DNA of 64,000 bases, from contig JAPYXD010000308.1 of NCBI GenBank assembly GCA_030998225.1, positions 9,062,001 to 9,126,000 on the forward strand, read 5' to 3'. Every line of letters starts with the position of its first letter. Positions within the stretch are counted from its first letter, which is position 1. The stretch comes from Diplolepis rosae (lineage: Eukaryota; Arthropoda; Insecta; Hymenoptera; Diplolepididae). Under the pieces are notes generated by a model. The model had not been told where the DNA came from and did not search any database. It saw nothing but the letters and a program-made list of their open reading frames with translations. Below are positions 9,782-19,660 of this stretch, one piece after another. Both the position numbers and the translations under genes were made by a program.

Positions 9782-11917
9782 TCAGTCGACATTGTCAATA
9801 TGTCGTATTTTTAGGACCACGGAATATGTTTTATGTCGACCGTGCGGAGTGACGAGGACTTGTCCCTTCTTAGGGCGGCATCCCCAGAGGTCTTGTAGGT
9901 CAAGACGCTCGGTAGCCACAAGAAGTTTCGCTATGGGGTTCGTAGGCTCGCAATCTTCGGATATAAAGTGAGCATAATTGTCATGTCTGTAGGTTAGAGG
10001 TTCTGTCCATTGGTGGATGACATTAGGTTCGTCTGTGCAGATGCTAATTGGTTTTCGGTCTGTATTTGTGGTGCCCTCGTAAGGTCTGTCAGAGGAAGGT
10101 GCGTCGTCCAGATATGGTAATTTGATGTCAATGGTGGAGATAGGATGGGACATAGGACCTTTGACAGATTCGAAAAATGGTGGTGCTTGTTCCAGCCTTC
10201 TTGGTTTCATCCCTGCTCCTCTTCCTAGTAAGTCTTTTCCGCCGTTATCTGGGTCGATGACTGACTTTGTGAAGGGCGTTGATCTGGCTCCTGGCGTTGC
10301 AGGGGCTGCTGGCGTTGCAAGCAAGGATCTTCGAGGTGGCTGTTTTCCAATTATTGGGGACTCTGATGAAGACTCGATTTCCTCAGGAGCATCCTTAAAT
10401 CGGACCATGCTTTTTCTCGCCACCCCGGAATTTTGGTCAGAAACTTCTGTTGACTTGATTATCCGTCCAGTGGCTCCAGGTTCGCCTGAGGTTTTTGCTT
10501 GGCTTGTAGGGGAGCTGGGTGTGGGTTCCCAATTTTGTGGTGTGCGTGCTTCCTTGCGTATTTCCTTTTCGTATTTTTCCAAAAAGTTCTGCACTCTGTT
10601 GGAGAACTCCACGTCGTCATATTCTCCGCAGGGATCGAGAGCTTCTAAGTTTTCCAGGAGTTCTTGATCTTCTTCGCCTTCGGAGACATAGGTGCACGGA
10701 GGTCGATGATCGTTCTGCATGTTTTCATGATCCCACCACAGAGACTCATGGGCGACGTTGGAGCTCTCGAGCCCTCGGCTTTCCATTGATTTATCCAGCT
10801 TTGAGAAAGATTTCTGTAGATCTTCTCTTAATTTGTTCTGTGATTGGTGTTGTCTGGGGGTGTCCTCATCAGTTTCGCTGCTGCCTTCTCTGTACAGGGG
10901 TTGTGGGAGGACATCAACGATCATCTGTTCGGGAAGTGACTCTTCTTCCTTGTTCTCGGTAGATGGTGAGGCTTCAATCCCTTCTCTGGCTAGCTTATCG
11001 GCCACTTCGTTTCCTGGGATTCCTCTGTGGCTTGGAACATGTTCCCAAATCACATCCAAGGGTTCCAAGGCTGTTTTCATCTTTTCAATCTCAGGTCGAT
11101 TTCTAACTGGTTTATTCTCGTATGTTTTCCAGTTGTTTGCCTCCCATCTTGGAATCCATTCCGTGGCACTGTTCACTAGAAACTTGGAATCAGTCCTTAT
11201 CCTCAGCTTGTTGATGCCAGCCTCTTGAGCCTGTTGAGCCGCTACTGTTGCTGCCTCAATTTCAGCTGAGTTGTTTGTTTGACGTCCCTGGGAGGGGCGT
11301 GAAACATTTAATGGATGGTTGGGTCCAAACAAGACTCCTATTCCTGCCCTTGGTTCCCCACGTCCATTGTAGCTGCACGCTCCGTCAACGTAACCATCTA
11401 CGTAAGTGTCCTGTAATGGGGCTGACAAAGGGCTTGGACCCGGAAGTCTAGGGGGTGCACTTTTAGGGGCAGTGTTGTCCGTTTTTGCTACTAGGATTGG
11501 CTTTAAGTTTGGTAAAACACTGCGGGAGTTGCGAAACACTGGGGGGTCGGAGTCGTCACTGTCCTCGTCATCTGAAGATGGATCACTAAAAGAGTTTTCG
11601 TTTAACACCGGGGTTTCACTAATTCCTTTTCGTCTCGAAAGTCGTTTACCAATGCAACTTTCATCAAGGTTGGTTGCTTTTGGTTCACTTTGGGATTTGT
11701 GAGCTGCTTGGGGATTTTCGGGAGTCGAATCCTTTCTTGGCCTTCCCAGTCGTTTAGGCATTGCTCCGGCTGAGGTGGACGGTTGTGGAGAAAATGTGGG
11801 TTTAGTCCTTACTGCGTTGAAGAGGATGGATCGGGGTATAGAAGGTTTTCCTTTGTTTGCGAATTTTACACCGGATCCAGAGGTGGGTTGGTTCCTTGTC
11901 TGAATGGGTTTCCTCAT
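9782..11917 (-). CDS. pol: Pol middle segment: AT-hook, extra RNase H1-like domain, charged linker (711 aa)
   Basis: A 711-codon open frame lies between the usual Ty3-type RNase H and the integrase. Residues about 55-62 contain an AT-hook-like RLGRPRK. Residues about 110-123 are a Ser/Asp/Glu run. Residues about 172-312 form a cellular-type RNase H fold: Asp178 (YVDGACS), Glu219 (NNSAEIEA), Asp243 (RTDSKF), His297 (VPSHRG) and Asp307 (NEVADKLA). Spacings of 41, 24, 54 and 10 closely follow E. coli RNase HI (D10, E48, D70, H124, D134). The rest is a charged linker. Its ATG overlaps the preceding stop as ATGA and it is in the -1 frame relative to the upstream pol ORF, so it could be reached by frameshifting or re-initiation, or the shift may be a mutation. 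It has no internal stop, in contrast to the flanking pol parts. Confidence 0.85.
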   Translation of the reverse strand: MRKPIQTRNQPTSGSGVKFANKGKPSIPRSILFNAVRTKPTFSPQPSTSAGAMPKRLGRPRKDSTPENPQAAHKSQSEPKATNLDESCIGKRLSRRKGISETPVLNENSFSDPSSDDEDSDDSDPPVFRNSRSVLPNLKPILVAKTDNTAPKSAPPRLPGPSPLSAPLQDTYVDGYVDGACSYNGRGEPRAGIGVLFGPNHPLNVSRPSQGRQTNNSAEIEAATVAAQQAQEAGINKLRIRTDSKFLVNSATEWIPRWEANNWKTYENKPVRNRPEIEKMKTALEPLDVIWEHVPSHRGIPGNEVADKLAREGIEASPSTENKEEESLPEQMIVDVLPQPLYREGSSETDEDTPRQHQSQNKLREDLQKSFSKLDKSMESRGLESSNVAHESLWWDHENMQNDHRPPCTYVSEGEEDQELLENLEALDPCGEYDDVEFSNRVQNFLEKYEKEIRKEARTPQNWEPTPSSPTSQAKTSGEPGATGRIIKSTEVSDQNSGVARKSMVRFKDAPEEIESSSESPIIGKQPPRRSLLATPAAPATPGARSTPFTKSVIDPDNGGKDLLGRGAGMKPRRLEQAPPFFESVKGPMSHPISTIDIKLPYLDDAPSSDRPYEGTTNTDRKPISICTDEPNVIHQWTEPLTYRHDNYAHFISEDCEPTNPIAKLLVATERLDLQDLWGCRPKKGQVLVTPHGRHKTYSVVLKIRHIDNVD

Positions 11918-13620
11918 TCGAGCTGTGAGTTCGGTGGGACCTGTAGGCTCCTGACTGGTGGAGGGGGATTCACTTTACTAGGTTCTCCCCGTGATGCTCC
12001 AGAGCGCGTTATAACCAACACTTTTCCGGTGTTATAGGGATTTTCCACGGAATTCTGGATTGTTTCAGAAGGTTTTGGGAGTGAAGAGGATTTGTACGAT
12101 CGGCCAGGATTGTCAGAATCGTCGGAGTCCGTAGAGTCAGTAGATTCTGAGTATTGTTCGTTAGCCACAGGGTTTCCTGACAAGGCTTCAACTCCCCTAT
12201 TCAGTTTCCCTTGTTTATATTCAAACTTATATTGATAATCCTGGAGTCTAAGTCGCCATCGCAGCAACCTTGCTCCTGGATTATTAATATAGGTCATCCA
12301 GTGAACTGGTTCGTAGTCGCAGGCTAGCACGAACTCCCTACCATACAAATATGGGCGAAAGTTCGTAACAGCATACAATACCGCCAGGCATTCCTTTTCT
12401 GCTTTCGAGTAGTTTTGTTCGCAGGAATTCATCACCTTGGAAAAGTAGGCGATGGGCATATCTACTCCATCCTTTTCTTGGGTCAACATAGCCCCGACAG
12501 CATGTTCAAAGGCATCTGTGGTTAGCTTAAAGGTCTTGTTAAAGTCGGGGTATTGAAGCACAGGTTCGTTGCAGAGGTATTTGCGTATTTTTCGGAAACT
12601 TTTTCGTTGTGAGCGTCCCCATTCCCATTTTCTGTCCTTCTTCAGGAGATTGGACAAGGGTTTTGCTAGCTTCGCGTAGTCTTTTATAAACCTCCTATAG
12701 TATCCTGAGAGGCCTAGGAATTGTCGAATAGCCCGGACTGTTCTCAGTTTTGGAAATTTTCTAATAGCGGCTATCTTAGCGGGGTTGGGTTTCACTCCAA
12801 CACGGCCGATTATATGGCCCAGATAAGCTACCTCGGTTCGTAAGAATTCGCACTGGTCCGGTTGAAGCTTTAGATGCGCTTCTCTTAGTCTATTGAACAG
12901 TCTTCTGGCTTTTATGTCGTGTTCTTCTAAGGTTTCTGAATGAATAACAATGTCATCCAGATAGAAAAAAATTCGGTCCCATGCATGCCCTTCAAAACGA
13001 TGTCCATGAGGCGTTGGAAGGTAGCAGGAGCATTTTTAATCCCCATTGGCATCCGCAGATACTCAAAGTATCCACGGGGTGTCGAGAACGCCGTTTTCAA
13101 TCGATCGTCGGGATGTGTTTCTACTTGATGGAAGCCACTGGCCAGATCAAATACAGAAAAGTACTGTGCATTCCCCAAGTGGTCCAAAATATCTGTGATG
13201 TTGGGCAAGGGGTAGGCATCCCCAATTACCTTTTCGTTAAGGGCTCTGAAATCAATAACAACTCTTCACTTCTTTTCTCCCGAGGCGTCGAGCTTTTTTA
13301 GAACAATCCAATGTGGAGAATTGTAAGGGGATTTAGAGTCACCAATAATTTCGCTATTGTATTGCCTCTCGGTCCGCAAAATGACTTGGTCTGTCGCATC
13401 ATGAGGGTATCTATATTGCTTCTTTGCAATTACCTCATTGTCCAGTGTTAGAATTCGGTGTTGGATCAGATGAGTGCTGCTAAGTCTCTCGCCACTTAGA
13501 TGAAAAATATCAGCGTAGTCACCTGCCCATCTAAGGACGTAATTCCTCTCTTCATCATTTTAATGAGAAAGGCGCATGCTCCTCTTTACTCTTTCCGCAC
13601 GCTCTGTATAAGAGCTCAGA
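11914..13620 (-). pseudogene. pol: Reverse transcriptase and Ty3-type RNase H of element 1
   Basis: From about 13600 leftwards come the pre-RT region, fingers (SPYNSPHWIV), the FSVFDLASGFHQV motif, and the PATFQRLMD region. A stop (complement of 13266-13268) replaces an expected Trp. An A7/T7 run at 12965-12971 shifts the frame just before YLDD, which is still present in the next frame. The first RNase H follows (12795-11914): TTDAF, KAEKECLAV and CDYEPVHW keep three acidic positions. The last is altered to GVEALSGN, where the family has Asp (ADALSR), so the fourth catalytic Asp is Glu here. A Ser/Asp-rich tail ends at a TGA overlapping the next ORF's ATG. Confidence 0.88.
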
Positions 13621-13622
13621 TT

Positions 13623-14225
13623 TCACCGTATCTCACTTATTTCATGAGGAGTGCCGGCATAATGAACCTGTGTATACTTATCCTCGATTGCATGTTTTTC
13701 CCCACTCAGCAAACTCTGTACCCGGTCGTAATAATCGCTCACGGTTTCCGTTTGTTTCATCCGCAGGTTTACTATGGACTCAAAGTACCATTGATATTTT
13801 TTTGAAGGGGCGAAACGTATTTTTAAATGTGCCATTAGGTCGTTTACCCGATTAAATCTTTTGTCCCTAACGCTTTCTCGCGCGACGCCTTTGAGTTTGC
13901 TTAAAACAACTTTTATGAAACCGGGTTCTGTGGATTCCGTAATGTATACTGCGCCGTTCGCGATGTCCTGTAAGAACTCTTTCAGTGGAGGATTTTTACC
14001 GTCAAATTGCGGTATGTGGTAGGTGCTTTGTTGAAGAGTCATGCATTCTAATACCGAGGTCATTGCTGCGCTAGCATCTAAATTCACTGATTGATTGGGA
14101 GGCGCGATATTAGGGTTGGGTCCGGATAATGAATTTGTGATATTCGGGCATGCTCCAGTGGTTGATTCGTCAGGGTCGTTTCCGGTTGGTTCTAGAAAAT
14201 TACGGTTTCGATTGTCGTTCGACAT
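13623..14225 (-). pseudogene. gag: Gag, N-terminal two thirds only
   Basis: 200 codons from ATG at 14225. After an Asn/Pro-rich head, a Ty3/Gypsy capsid domain starts near residue 68 (HIPQFDGKNPPLKEFL) and runs through DLMAHLKIRFAPSK and ETVSDYYDRVQSLL. It stops abruptly at 13623, directly next to pre-RT coding sequence, so the end of capsid, the nucleocapsid and the protease are all deleted. Capsid forms the particle shell; this copy could not. Confidence 0.85.
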
Positions 14226-14591
14226 TTTGCAGATGATTCGGAAAATTGGACGTGAAGTTTCAATAGGTTATAAGTTTTATTTTTATCCTAAATAGGGCTT
14301 TGTGTTCCTATGTGTGGATACTTACGAGTACAGTGCTTAATAAAAATTAGAATACATATATGCAACAACAACAAAAAATATATACAGAAGAAAAAGGGGA
14401 TTAGATAATGGCCTATTATTAAATCTGGAAATTTTTAGGCTCACAATAGGAAAATGTCGTCTTTATTATCCCAGCTGGAGCAATTCAAGAGACTCAAGGT
14501 GTCGAACTTACTAGGAATTATCTAGTGATAACAAAAGGAGTGAAATCGAACTTTGTCTGACGTATCAGATTTCGACGGTGCCGAAATTGAA
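14226..14591 (-). other. Leader of element 1, gag-proximal part
   Basis: AT-rich untranslated-looking sequence between leader ORF B and the gag ATG. No distinct motif seen. Confidence 0.5.
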
Positions 14592-14996
14592 TTATTCTGA
14601 AATTTGTCCTGTTTCTGGTTCTGAGTCCAATACGATAATTTCAGTGTCAGAAATTTCGTTCTCGGAAATATTCCTATTTAGGGCCCTTCTAATAGGAATT
14701 TGGTTGATTTCGCGTGAGGGATGATTCTCTTCTCTATAAGCTTGTCTTCTTTGCTCAAGAGCCTCACCGATTTCCAGATCTATTATTGTGGCCTGAGGGA
14801 TTCTTAGCACGTTTTCCGGTGCTGGCACTTCAATCCGTTGAACGGGTAAAACTAGACACACAGGAATATTTCTCTTAACAGGGAATATTAGGCTTCGATA
14901 AATTGTTGATTGGGTGAGTGTGTCAAGGTGTTTTCTCCCGGAACGCTTTTTCTTCTTGGGTGGTTCCAGAAGAGTACGATTCTTTTGACAGGACAT
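14592..14996 (-). CDS. Leader ORF B (134 aa) with NLS-like and SUMO-interaction-like motifs
   Basis: An ORF upstream of gag, in the element's sense orientation. A basic cluster near the N-terminus (PPKKKKRSGRKH) resembles a nuclear localisation signal. The acidic C-terminus contains EIIVLDSEPE, which fits the SUMO-interaction motif pattern (hydrophobic core flanked by acids). There is no membrane segment and no known domain that I recognise. Errantiviruses normally have no ORF between PBS and gag, so it may be an accessory protein or a spliced 5' exon of another product. Function unknown. Confidence 0.5.
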   Translation of the reverse strand: MSCQKNRTLLEPPKKKKRSGRKHLDTLTQSTIYRSLIFPVKRNIPVCLVLPVQRIEVPAPENVLRIPQATIIDLEIGEALEQRRQAYREENHPSREINQIPIRRALNRNISENEISDTEIIVLDSEPETGQISE

Positions 14997-15621
14997 AGAA
15001 CAAGGAGTATTCGAACTCTCGACGTGGCCAACAGAGTCAGTGACTCAACGTACGTACTTCAGAGCGAGAGAACCACTAGAATTTTGATTGAATTAATGAT
15101 TCAATCGAAACTCTGTTATATTATTCCCCTTCCGCCGGTATGTAACCTTCAAACACTGTGTTTAGATACAGAGCTCTTGAGAGAAAAAAAAGGAAGTACA
15201 ATTGGGATGAAATTATTATTAATCGTTTTTATAAAAAAAAAAAATGAGTAATAATGCAAAAAAATTAAACAAAACTATTATCAGTGTAGAGGTCTGTTAG
15301 ATTTTGATCGAATAGAATTTTCATCTAATGGGACATAGAATAAGTAGTATTCGAACTCTCGACGTGGCCAACAGAGTTTATAATTCAACGTACGTACCAC
15401 AGAGGGGACGAAATTCTAAGAAAATTCAAATTAGAAAATTTCTAATTTAAATTTTCCTCTCCCTATTTTATGGAAAAAGGTGAATAATCAATTCAGTCGC
15501 TCAACGGTGACAACAGAGTCAGTGACTCAACGTACGTACTTCAGAGCGAGAGAACCACTAGGATTTTGATTGAATTAATAGTTCAATCAAAACTCCGTTA
15601 TATTATTCTCCTTCCGCCGGT
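14990..15621 (-). repeat. Diverged direct repeats in the element 1 leader
   Basis: Three related blocks at about 14990-15140, 15330-15410 and 15480-15621. Two share ATTCGAACTCTCGACGTGGC, and all share AACAGAGT and AACGTACGTA. The first and third also share GATTGAATTAAT and TTCCGCCGGTA. The shared GAGTATTCGAACTC-like core is nearly palindromic. They are part of the 5' untranslated region of the element. Confidence 0.7.
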
Positions 15622-15781
15622 ACCAAAAAAGAAAAAAAATATTTTTTTTTTTGAAGAAAAATTTGGAAATCCTAACAAAAAATATTTATTGTTGAGCTAA
15701 GATTAATGGTAGAGTATACTAAATGGGTCGGAAGAAATGTGTAATATACGTGTGTCAAGAATAGAGAGCTAAACAAGCTTA

Positions 15782-16129
15782 TTATTTGGAAGTGGACGCT
15801 CCTTGAGACTCTTGTTTTGCCTGCTGGAATTTCCTCAAGTCAATTTCCGCCTTATTGAGTAGATTTTCAAAAAAGAATGAAAATTCGTCGAAATTATTTA
15901 TTTCTCTGATTTCGAATTCCTGCGGGTTGAAAGTTTGGGTTGGAGCCTCGGGTGTTGTGCTGCTAAAAGGTTCCCCAGAATCACGAGGAGTCACTCTCAC
16001 TTTATCCAACCCTTGATAAAATATTTCTCCGGCTTGTCGACCCGCACGCGATCTATGTTTGCGCTTACAATCTTGATTAGCGATAGGTGGAGACATATGG
16101 AAGAGTCCAGAAGGAAAATTTGAATTCAA
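15782..16129 (-). CDS. Leader ORF A (115 aa), unknown function
   Basis: The first ORF downstream of the PBS in element 1. It has a basic segment (CKRKHRSRAGRQ), a Pro/Thr-rich middle and a charged, probably helical C-terminal part (NLLNKAEIDLRKFQQAKQ). No recognised domain. Position and conservation as an open frame suggest an accessory protein or a 5' exon, but it could be a chance ORF. Upstream and downstream are repeat arrays. Confidence 0.4.
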   Translation of the reverse strand: MNSNFPSGLFHMSPPIANQDCKRKHRSRAGRQAGEIFYQGLDKVRVTPRDSGEPFSSTTPEAPTQTFNPQEFEIREINNFDEFSFFFENLLNKAEIDLRKFQQAKQESQGASTSK

Positions 16130-16169
16130 AAGATAATGATGACAAAAATTGAAGTTTAAAATTCAGTCT

Positions 16170-16490
16170 CTCTGCTAAAGAGCACAAGAGCTTGAATTTC
16201 AGAATTGGCTTTCTGCTGAAGAACACAAAAGCAAATTCTCAAAAACTCAATTTTTTGGAATAAAGGGGATTATTTTCTCTCTGTCGAATTAAGGTTTTCT
16301 GCTAAAGAGCACAAAAGATTTAATTCTAAGATTGACGCTCTGCTAAAGAGCACAAGAGTAAATCTTTAATGAAAGAAAATGTGAAAGAAAAGAAAAGAAA
16401 AAAAATTGAAGTTTAAAATTCAGTCTCTCTGCTAAAGAGCACAAGAGCTTGAATTTCAGAATTGGCTTTCTGCTGAAGAGCACAAAAGCT
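16170..16490 (-). repeat. Six copies of a 19-bp motif just inside the PBS
   Basis: The plus-strand word CTGCTAAAGAGCACAAGAG, or a one- to three-base variant, starts near 16171, 16211, 16296, 16331, 16429 and 16469. It lies within a larger duplicated block (about 16148-16260 and 16408-16515). The position, between PBS and gag, is where the gypsy element of Drosophila carries its Su(Hw) insulator array, although the motif itself differs. Confidence 0.8.
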
Positions 16491-16694
16491 AATTCTCAAA
16501 ACTCAATTTTTGGAAGAGGAAAGGATTTTTTTATTTTTGGAAAGGAGAGTTAATTTAGAACAAGAAATTTTTACAGATCGATAATAATGTGAATAATATA
16601 AATTATTCAAATCGGAACAAGATAAGCAGATGGAAGTGGTTGGTGAGTGTGACTCTGCAACGTGTAACGTGGCTAGGTACAGCGCGAGACAAAA

Positions 16695-16713
16695 AATCCC
16701 ACCGCTGCCACCA
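16695..16713 (-). promoter_or_regulatory. Primer-binding site, tRNA-Leu
   Basis: The minus strand reads TGGTGGCAGCGGTGGGATT, six bases after the LTR end. This is complementary to the 3' end, including CCA, of an insect tRNA-Leu (AAG-type, ...CCCACCGCTGCCA). It primes minus-strand DNA synthesis in the element. Confidence 0.85.
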
Positions 16714-16719
16714 TCAGTT

Positions 16720-16973
16720 TGTTACGTACGAAGACTTAATTTTAATATAAATTTAATTATTAAATTAAAACTGTTCATTCAAAATTCCTTTTGAATGAAC
16801 GTCTTGTTCGTGGAGGCTCCATACTTCCAAATTTTAAATAATCAGAAAAGAAGAATAAAATTTGTTTTTATTTTGGGACTCGTATTTGCTCTCTCCTCTG
16901 ACTGAGGAGGCTATACCCTTTGCACAAGAAAACCTTTTTTTTGAAAATAAAACTGAATGAAAGGATAAGCTCA
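16720..16973 (-). repeat. 5' LTR of element 1
   Basis: On the minus strand it runs from TGAGCTTATCC to ACGTAACA, about 254 bp. The shared part (16741-16973) nearly matches 6501-6733. The exact outer boundary is uncertain by about five bases because the match to the other LTR extends slightly past TG. Confidence 0.82.
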
Positions 16974-16978
16974 AAAAT

Positions 16979-18509
16979 TCCCAATCCTATATTTTATTTT
17001 TCCACACAGGTGTAAGTACATATAAATACATATATAATTGGAACGATACCTTACATTGAGTTCTTCTTAATTCTACCAGTACTAGGAGGGAGAGAGAGAG
17101 AGAGGTTTACCCCTGGGCTCCTTATTCGTCCTAGACTGGGCGGAGAGGTTTCCTATTGTTGCTCAAAACACAACTTGAGTCTTATTGGTCGGTCGCGCAC
17201 AACACACGCACAAAAATACCGTTTCGCCACTTGCTTTTTGCCGTTCTTTCCAATAAATTTTAGGCTTTAAATTAGCCCACCGAAGATTAATAAACTATGT
17301 TAAAAATATAGTTTATTATTTTGTTCTACTTCTTCCGTTCAGATGAAGACTTCTATCTTTTACGTCCGCCCAAACGCGATCCCCAATTTGAAGCCCTGAC
17401 CCAGATATTTTACGAATTAAATCAACTGGTCAGGTGATAAGACGCGATTGTTCCGAACCGTGGACGGGCACGATGCAAGAAAATTAAATTTCTTTACTAT
17501 TCTGAGGTCTGAACCCGGTCAAGACACTTAGAAGACTGCGAATTTGATTTTGCCTTGATCCGTTTTACTAGTTCATCGCGAGGTGAGCATGGTAGGGTTT
17601 TTTGATGATTAAGGAATTAATGATTGGACAGAGGTAATAATGGCAGGGAGGATTTAGGAATTTGCAGAAATGCTGATGTGGTTATTGCGCCATTTGCTGA
17701 TTTTTAGAATGCAATTATTTTTCCCCTCTTTCTACATCTATCGTGAGAAAGGAAATGTGCTCATCAATTTGTAGTATTTGATGCATGGTCATCAAATTGT
17801 AGAAACAATTTTAGTTTCCAATATATCTCAGAGTAAATCGAAATAAATATATTTAATTAGTCTAGGCTTATAATCTTTAAGTGGATTAAAGCTTTGACTT
17901 ATTTATTTAAGTATTCAGATGAGCGTTGGGTTTTAGTTACAAAAAGCACGTGGCTTTTGTGGTGGGAGATCAGCTGGCTAAAGCATTTGAGCAAGGATAG
18001 GTGTATGAGGAGGAGATGCAATTATGAGATGAATGCTAGCCTCGCGATGCACAGCAGAGCGCATCAAGATTTTCTAAAAGAGACCAGTATATTCCTATTC
18101 TATTCTTTCTCCGCTCATCCTAGTTTTTATATCATCGCTCTCACTTTACACTCATTCTTCGCTTTTCTCTTATTTCATACTTTTTTAGATCATAGCGATT
18201 GAGTGCCTATGCACTCTCGCTATCAATTAATCTAGTTTAAAAAACATTAATGCATCTGAAAAACAAAATGGGGAAATAGTCTTATTTTTAAAAGATTTAT
18301 TCAAACTTTTAAAGCTTATAGTTCTGATTCGACTCACGGTTGCGGCGCAAAGGGCAGGATAAGGGTTTTCTGCCCTTATCTGAGTCTGGAGCTCTCATCC
18401 ACCCAGGAGGGTCCTTAACCGCCTTCACTCGCGAATATTATTCGCGAAGTTAAGAGCTTAAAACTCCTGTGTGCTTGTCGCAAAGCATCAGCTAAAGGAA
18501 GTTAAGGAT
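16979..18509. other. Unassigned sequence with a GA microsatellite
   Basis: A (GA)n tract at about 17084-17104 is the only simple repeat. The rest holds short ORFs with no recognisable motif. A near-palindrome TCGCGAATATTATTCGCGA sits near 18429-18447. Confidence 0.5.
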
Positions 18510-18755
18510 ATAGATTATATCGAGCCAAAGAGTAAGATACAAACATTGGATTATATCGAGCCACGATATTAATATTTCTGGGTTAGAAATCGAAGCATAC
18601 TTTTAGATATTTATTTTGGATCTCGCAGTTAAGATTATATAGAGCCAAAACTGTCTTGAATCGCATAGCTGGTTTGTATCGAGTCATTAATCCAAAATAA
18701 ATGTGATTTTCGTTTTTAGTGTAAAGAGACGAATTTCAACAATTATCGAGCTATT
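18510..18755 (-). repeat. Dispersed repeats of a TCGAGCCA-type motif (leader-like)
   Basis: GATTATATCGAGCCA occurs near 18512 and 18549, GATTATATAGAGCCA near 18631, and weaker forms (TATCGAGTCA, TTATCGAGCTA) near 18676 and 18741. The block lies downstream, on the minus strand, of the PBS at 19237-19255, so it is probably the repeat-bearing leader of a lost retroelement. Confidence 0.6.
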
Positions 18756-19236
18756 TTTCTGATAGTATTTCATCCATAGGGATAGATTTTAATTAGCTGT
18801 TAGGTTCTCCAGGCTGATCGCCTGCGAGTAAATATTTGTGATTAGTATAGGGCGATTTCTCTCTCTTTCACTTTTAATTCATATGTGCTTTTGAGAGAAA
18901 TTATAATTCCATTTTTGCAAAAAGAAATTGCATATTTTAAGGTTAGATTAAATTGAATTGTGTGGAATTTAAAAAAGAGATTAGTTCTTATTTCTTCTCC
19001 CGTGTCCCTGAATTTACCACAACAGTTAAAGTGAGTCATCGACTCAATTAGAGATTAAATAAAATTTAATAAGGTAAAAATATAAAGTAACAATATAATA
19101 TCTCTCTTTCTACAATATATTAATATATATTTTTAAAAAAGTGTACCTAAAATTTAATTATTTATTTTTATGATTTAATCAATTAATTTATTGATTTATT
19201 ACTTTATTAATTTTTTCTCTTTTAGTTAGCTTTTGT

Positions 19237-19255
19237 TTCTCGGGCCGATGCACCA
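19237..19255 (-). promoter_or_regulatory. Primer-binding site, tRNA-Gly
   Basis: The minus strand reads TGGTGCATCGGCCCGAGAA, complementary (near-perfect) to the CCA end of tRNA-Gly. It lies about 21 bases after an LTR terminus ending ...CGTCACA at 19277. The same layout, ACATACCC then TTGGTGCATC, occurs at element 4 (38420-38457), so the two elements are related. Confidence 0.75.
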
Positions 19256-19276
19256 ATAATAATATCAAAGGGGGTA

Positions 19277-19660
19277 TGTGACGCCCTGTCACCTAATTTC
19301 CTTCAATATCATATTTTATTTTTAATGGGTACAAAATAGGAGAGAGAGATAGAGAGAGATAGTGAATCATTAAAATTTGCTTCTCGGGGTCGTATATTAA
19401 ATTGGACTTACTCAGATCCAGGCTGGAACCACTGATAGTCCGTAAGGGGTACACACCTTCCAATTCACTTCACAATATGTTGAAATTCTGATAGGTAGGC
19501 ACCAAAATCCAAGTAGGGTATCTCTGACAGGTAGGCACCAAATCCACAAATCAATTCCGGGCTGGACTATTGATGATCCCGAAGGGTCAGTTATAGATAC
19601 ACCTTTCAATATATGTGATGTGGCTTCTGTGGTTTCGCATCGTGGACACTCTTCAATATA
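19277..19660 (-). repeat. LTR remnant, interrupted by a foldback
   Basis: The downstream end of a minus-strand LTR, with terminal word GGGCGTCACA next to the PBS. It holds a near-duplicate of GGTAGGCACCAAAATCC about 40 bp apart (near 19494 and 19531). At 19660 it is interrupted by the palindrome 19661-21315; the LTR probably resumes at 21316, but its far end is not clear. A 98-codon minus-strand ORF here has no coding features. Confidence 0.6.

Larger units (their letters stand above)
6501..16978 (-). mobile_element. Errantivirus-like LTR retroelement (element 1), defective
   Basis: On the minus strand the order is 5' LTR, PBS, repeat-rich leader with two small ORFs, gag, pol, env, 3' LTR. 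The two LTR copies share about 233 bp with only six or seven mismatches by eye, so insertion is fairly recent. Env of the baculovirus F type and the gag-pol-env order are errantivirus hallmarks. It is defective: gag's C-terminus and the protease are deleted, RT has a stop and a frameshift, the integrase catalytic core is deleted, and env has one frameshift. Pol carries an additional RNase H1-like domain. The left LTR is cut by the foldback at 5315-6500. Confidence 0.88.

Noticed and set aside
10122..11702. Several plus-strand ORFs of 67-181 codons opposite the element 1 Pol
   Set aside because: They are antisense shadows of the long minus-strand pol ORF; no independent motifs.
18429..18447. 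Near-palindrome TCGCGAATATTATTCGCGA
   Set aside because: Short, isolated, and without context for a regulatory or replication site.
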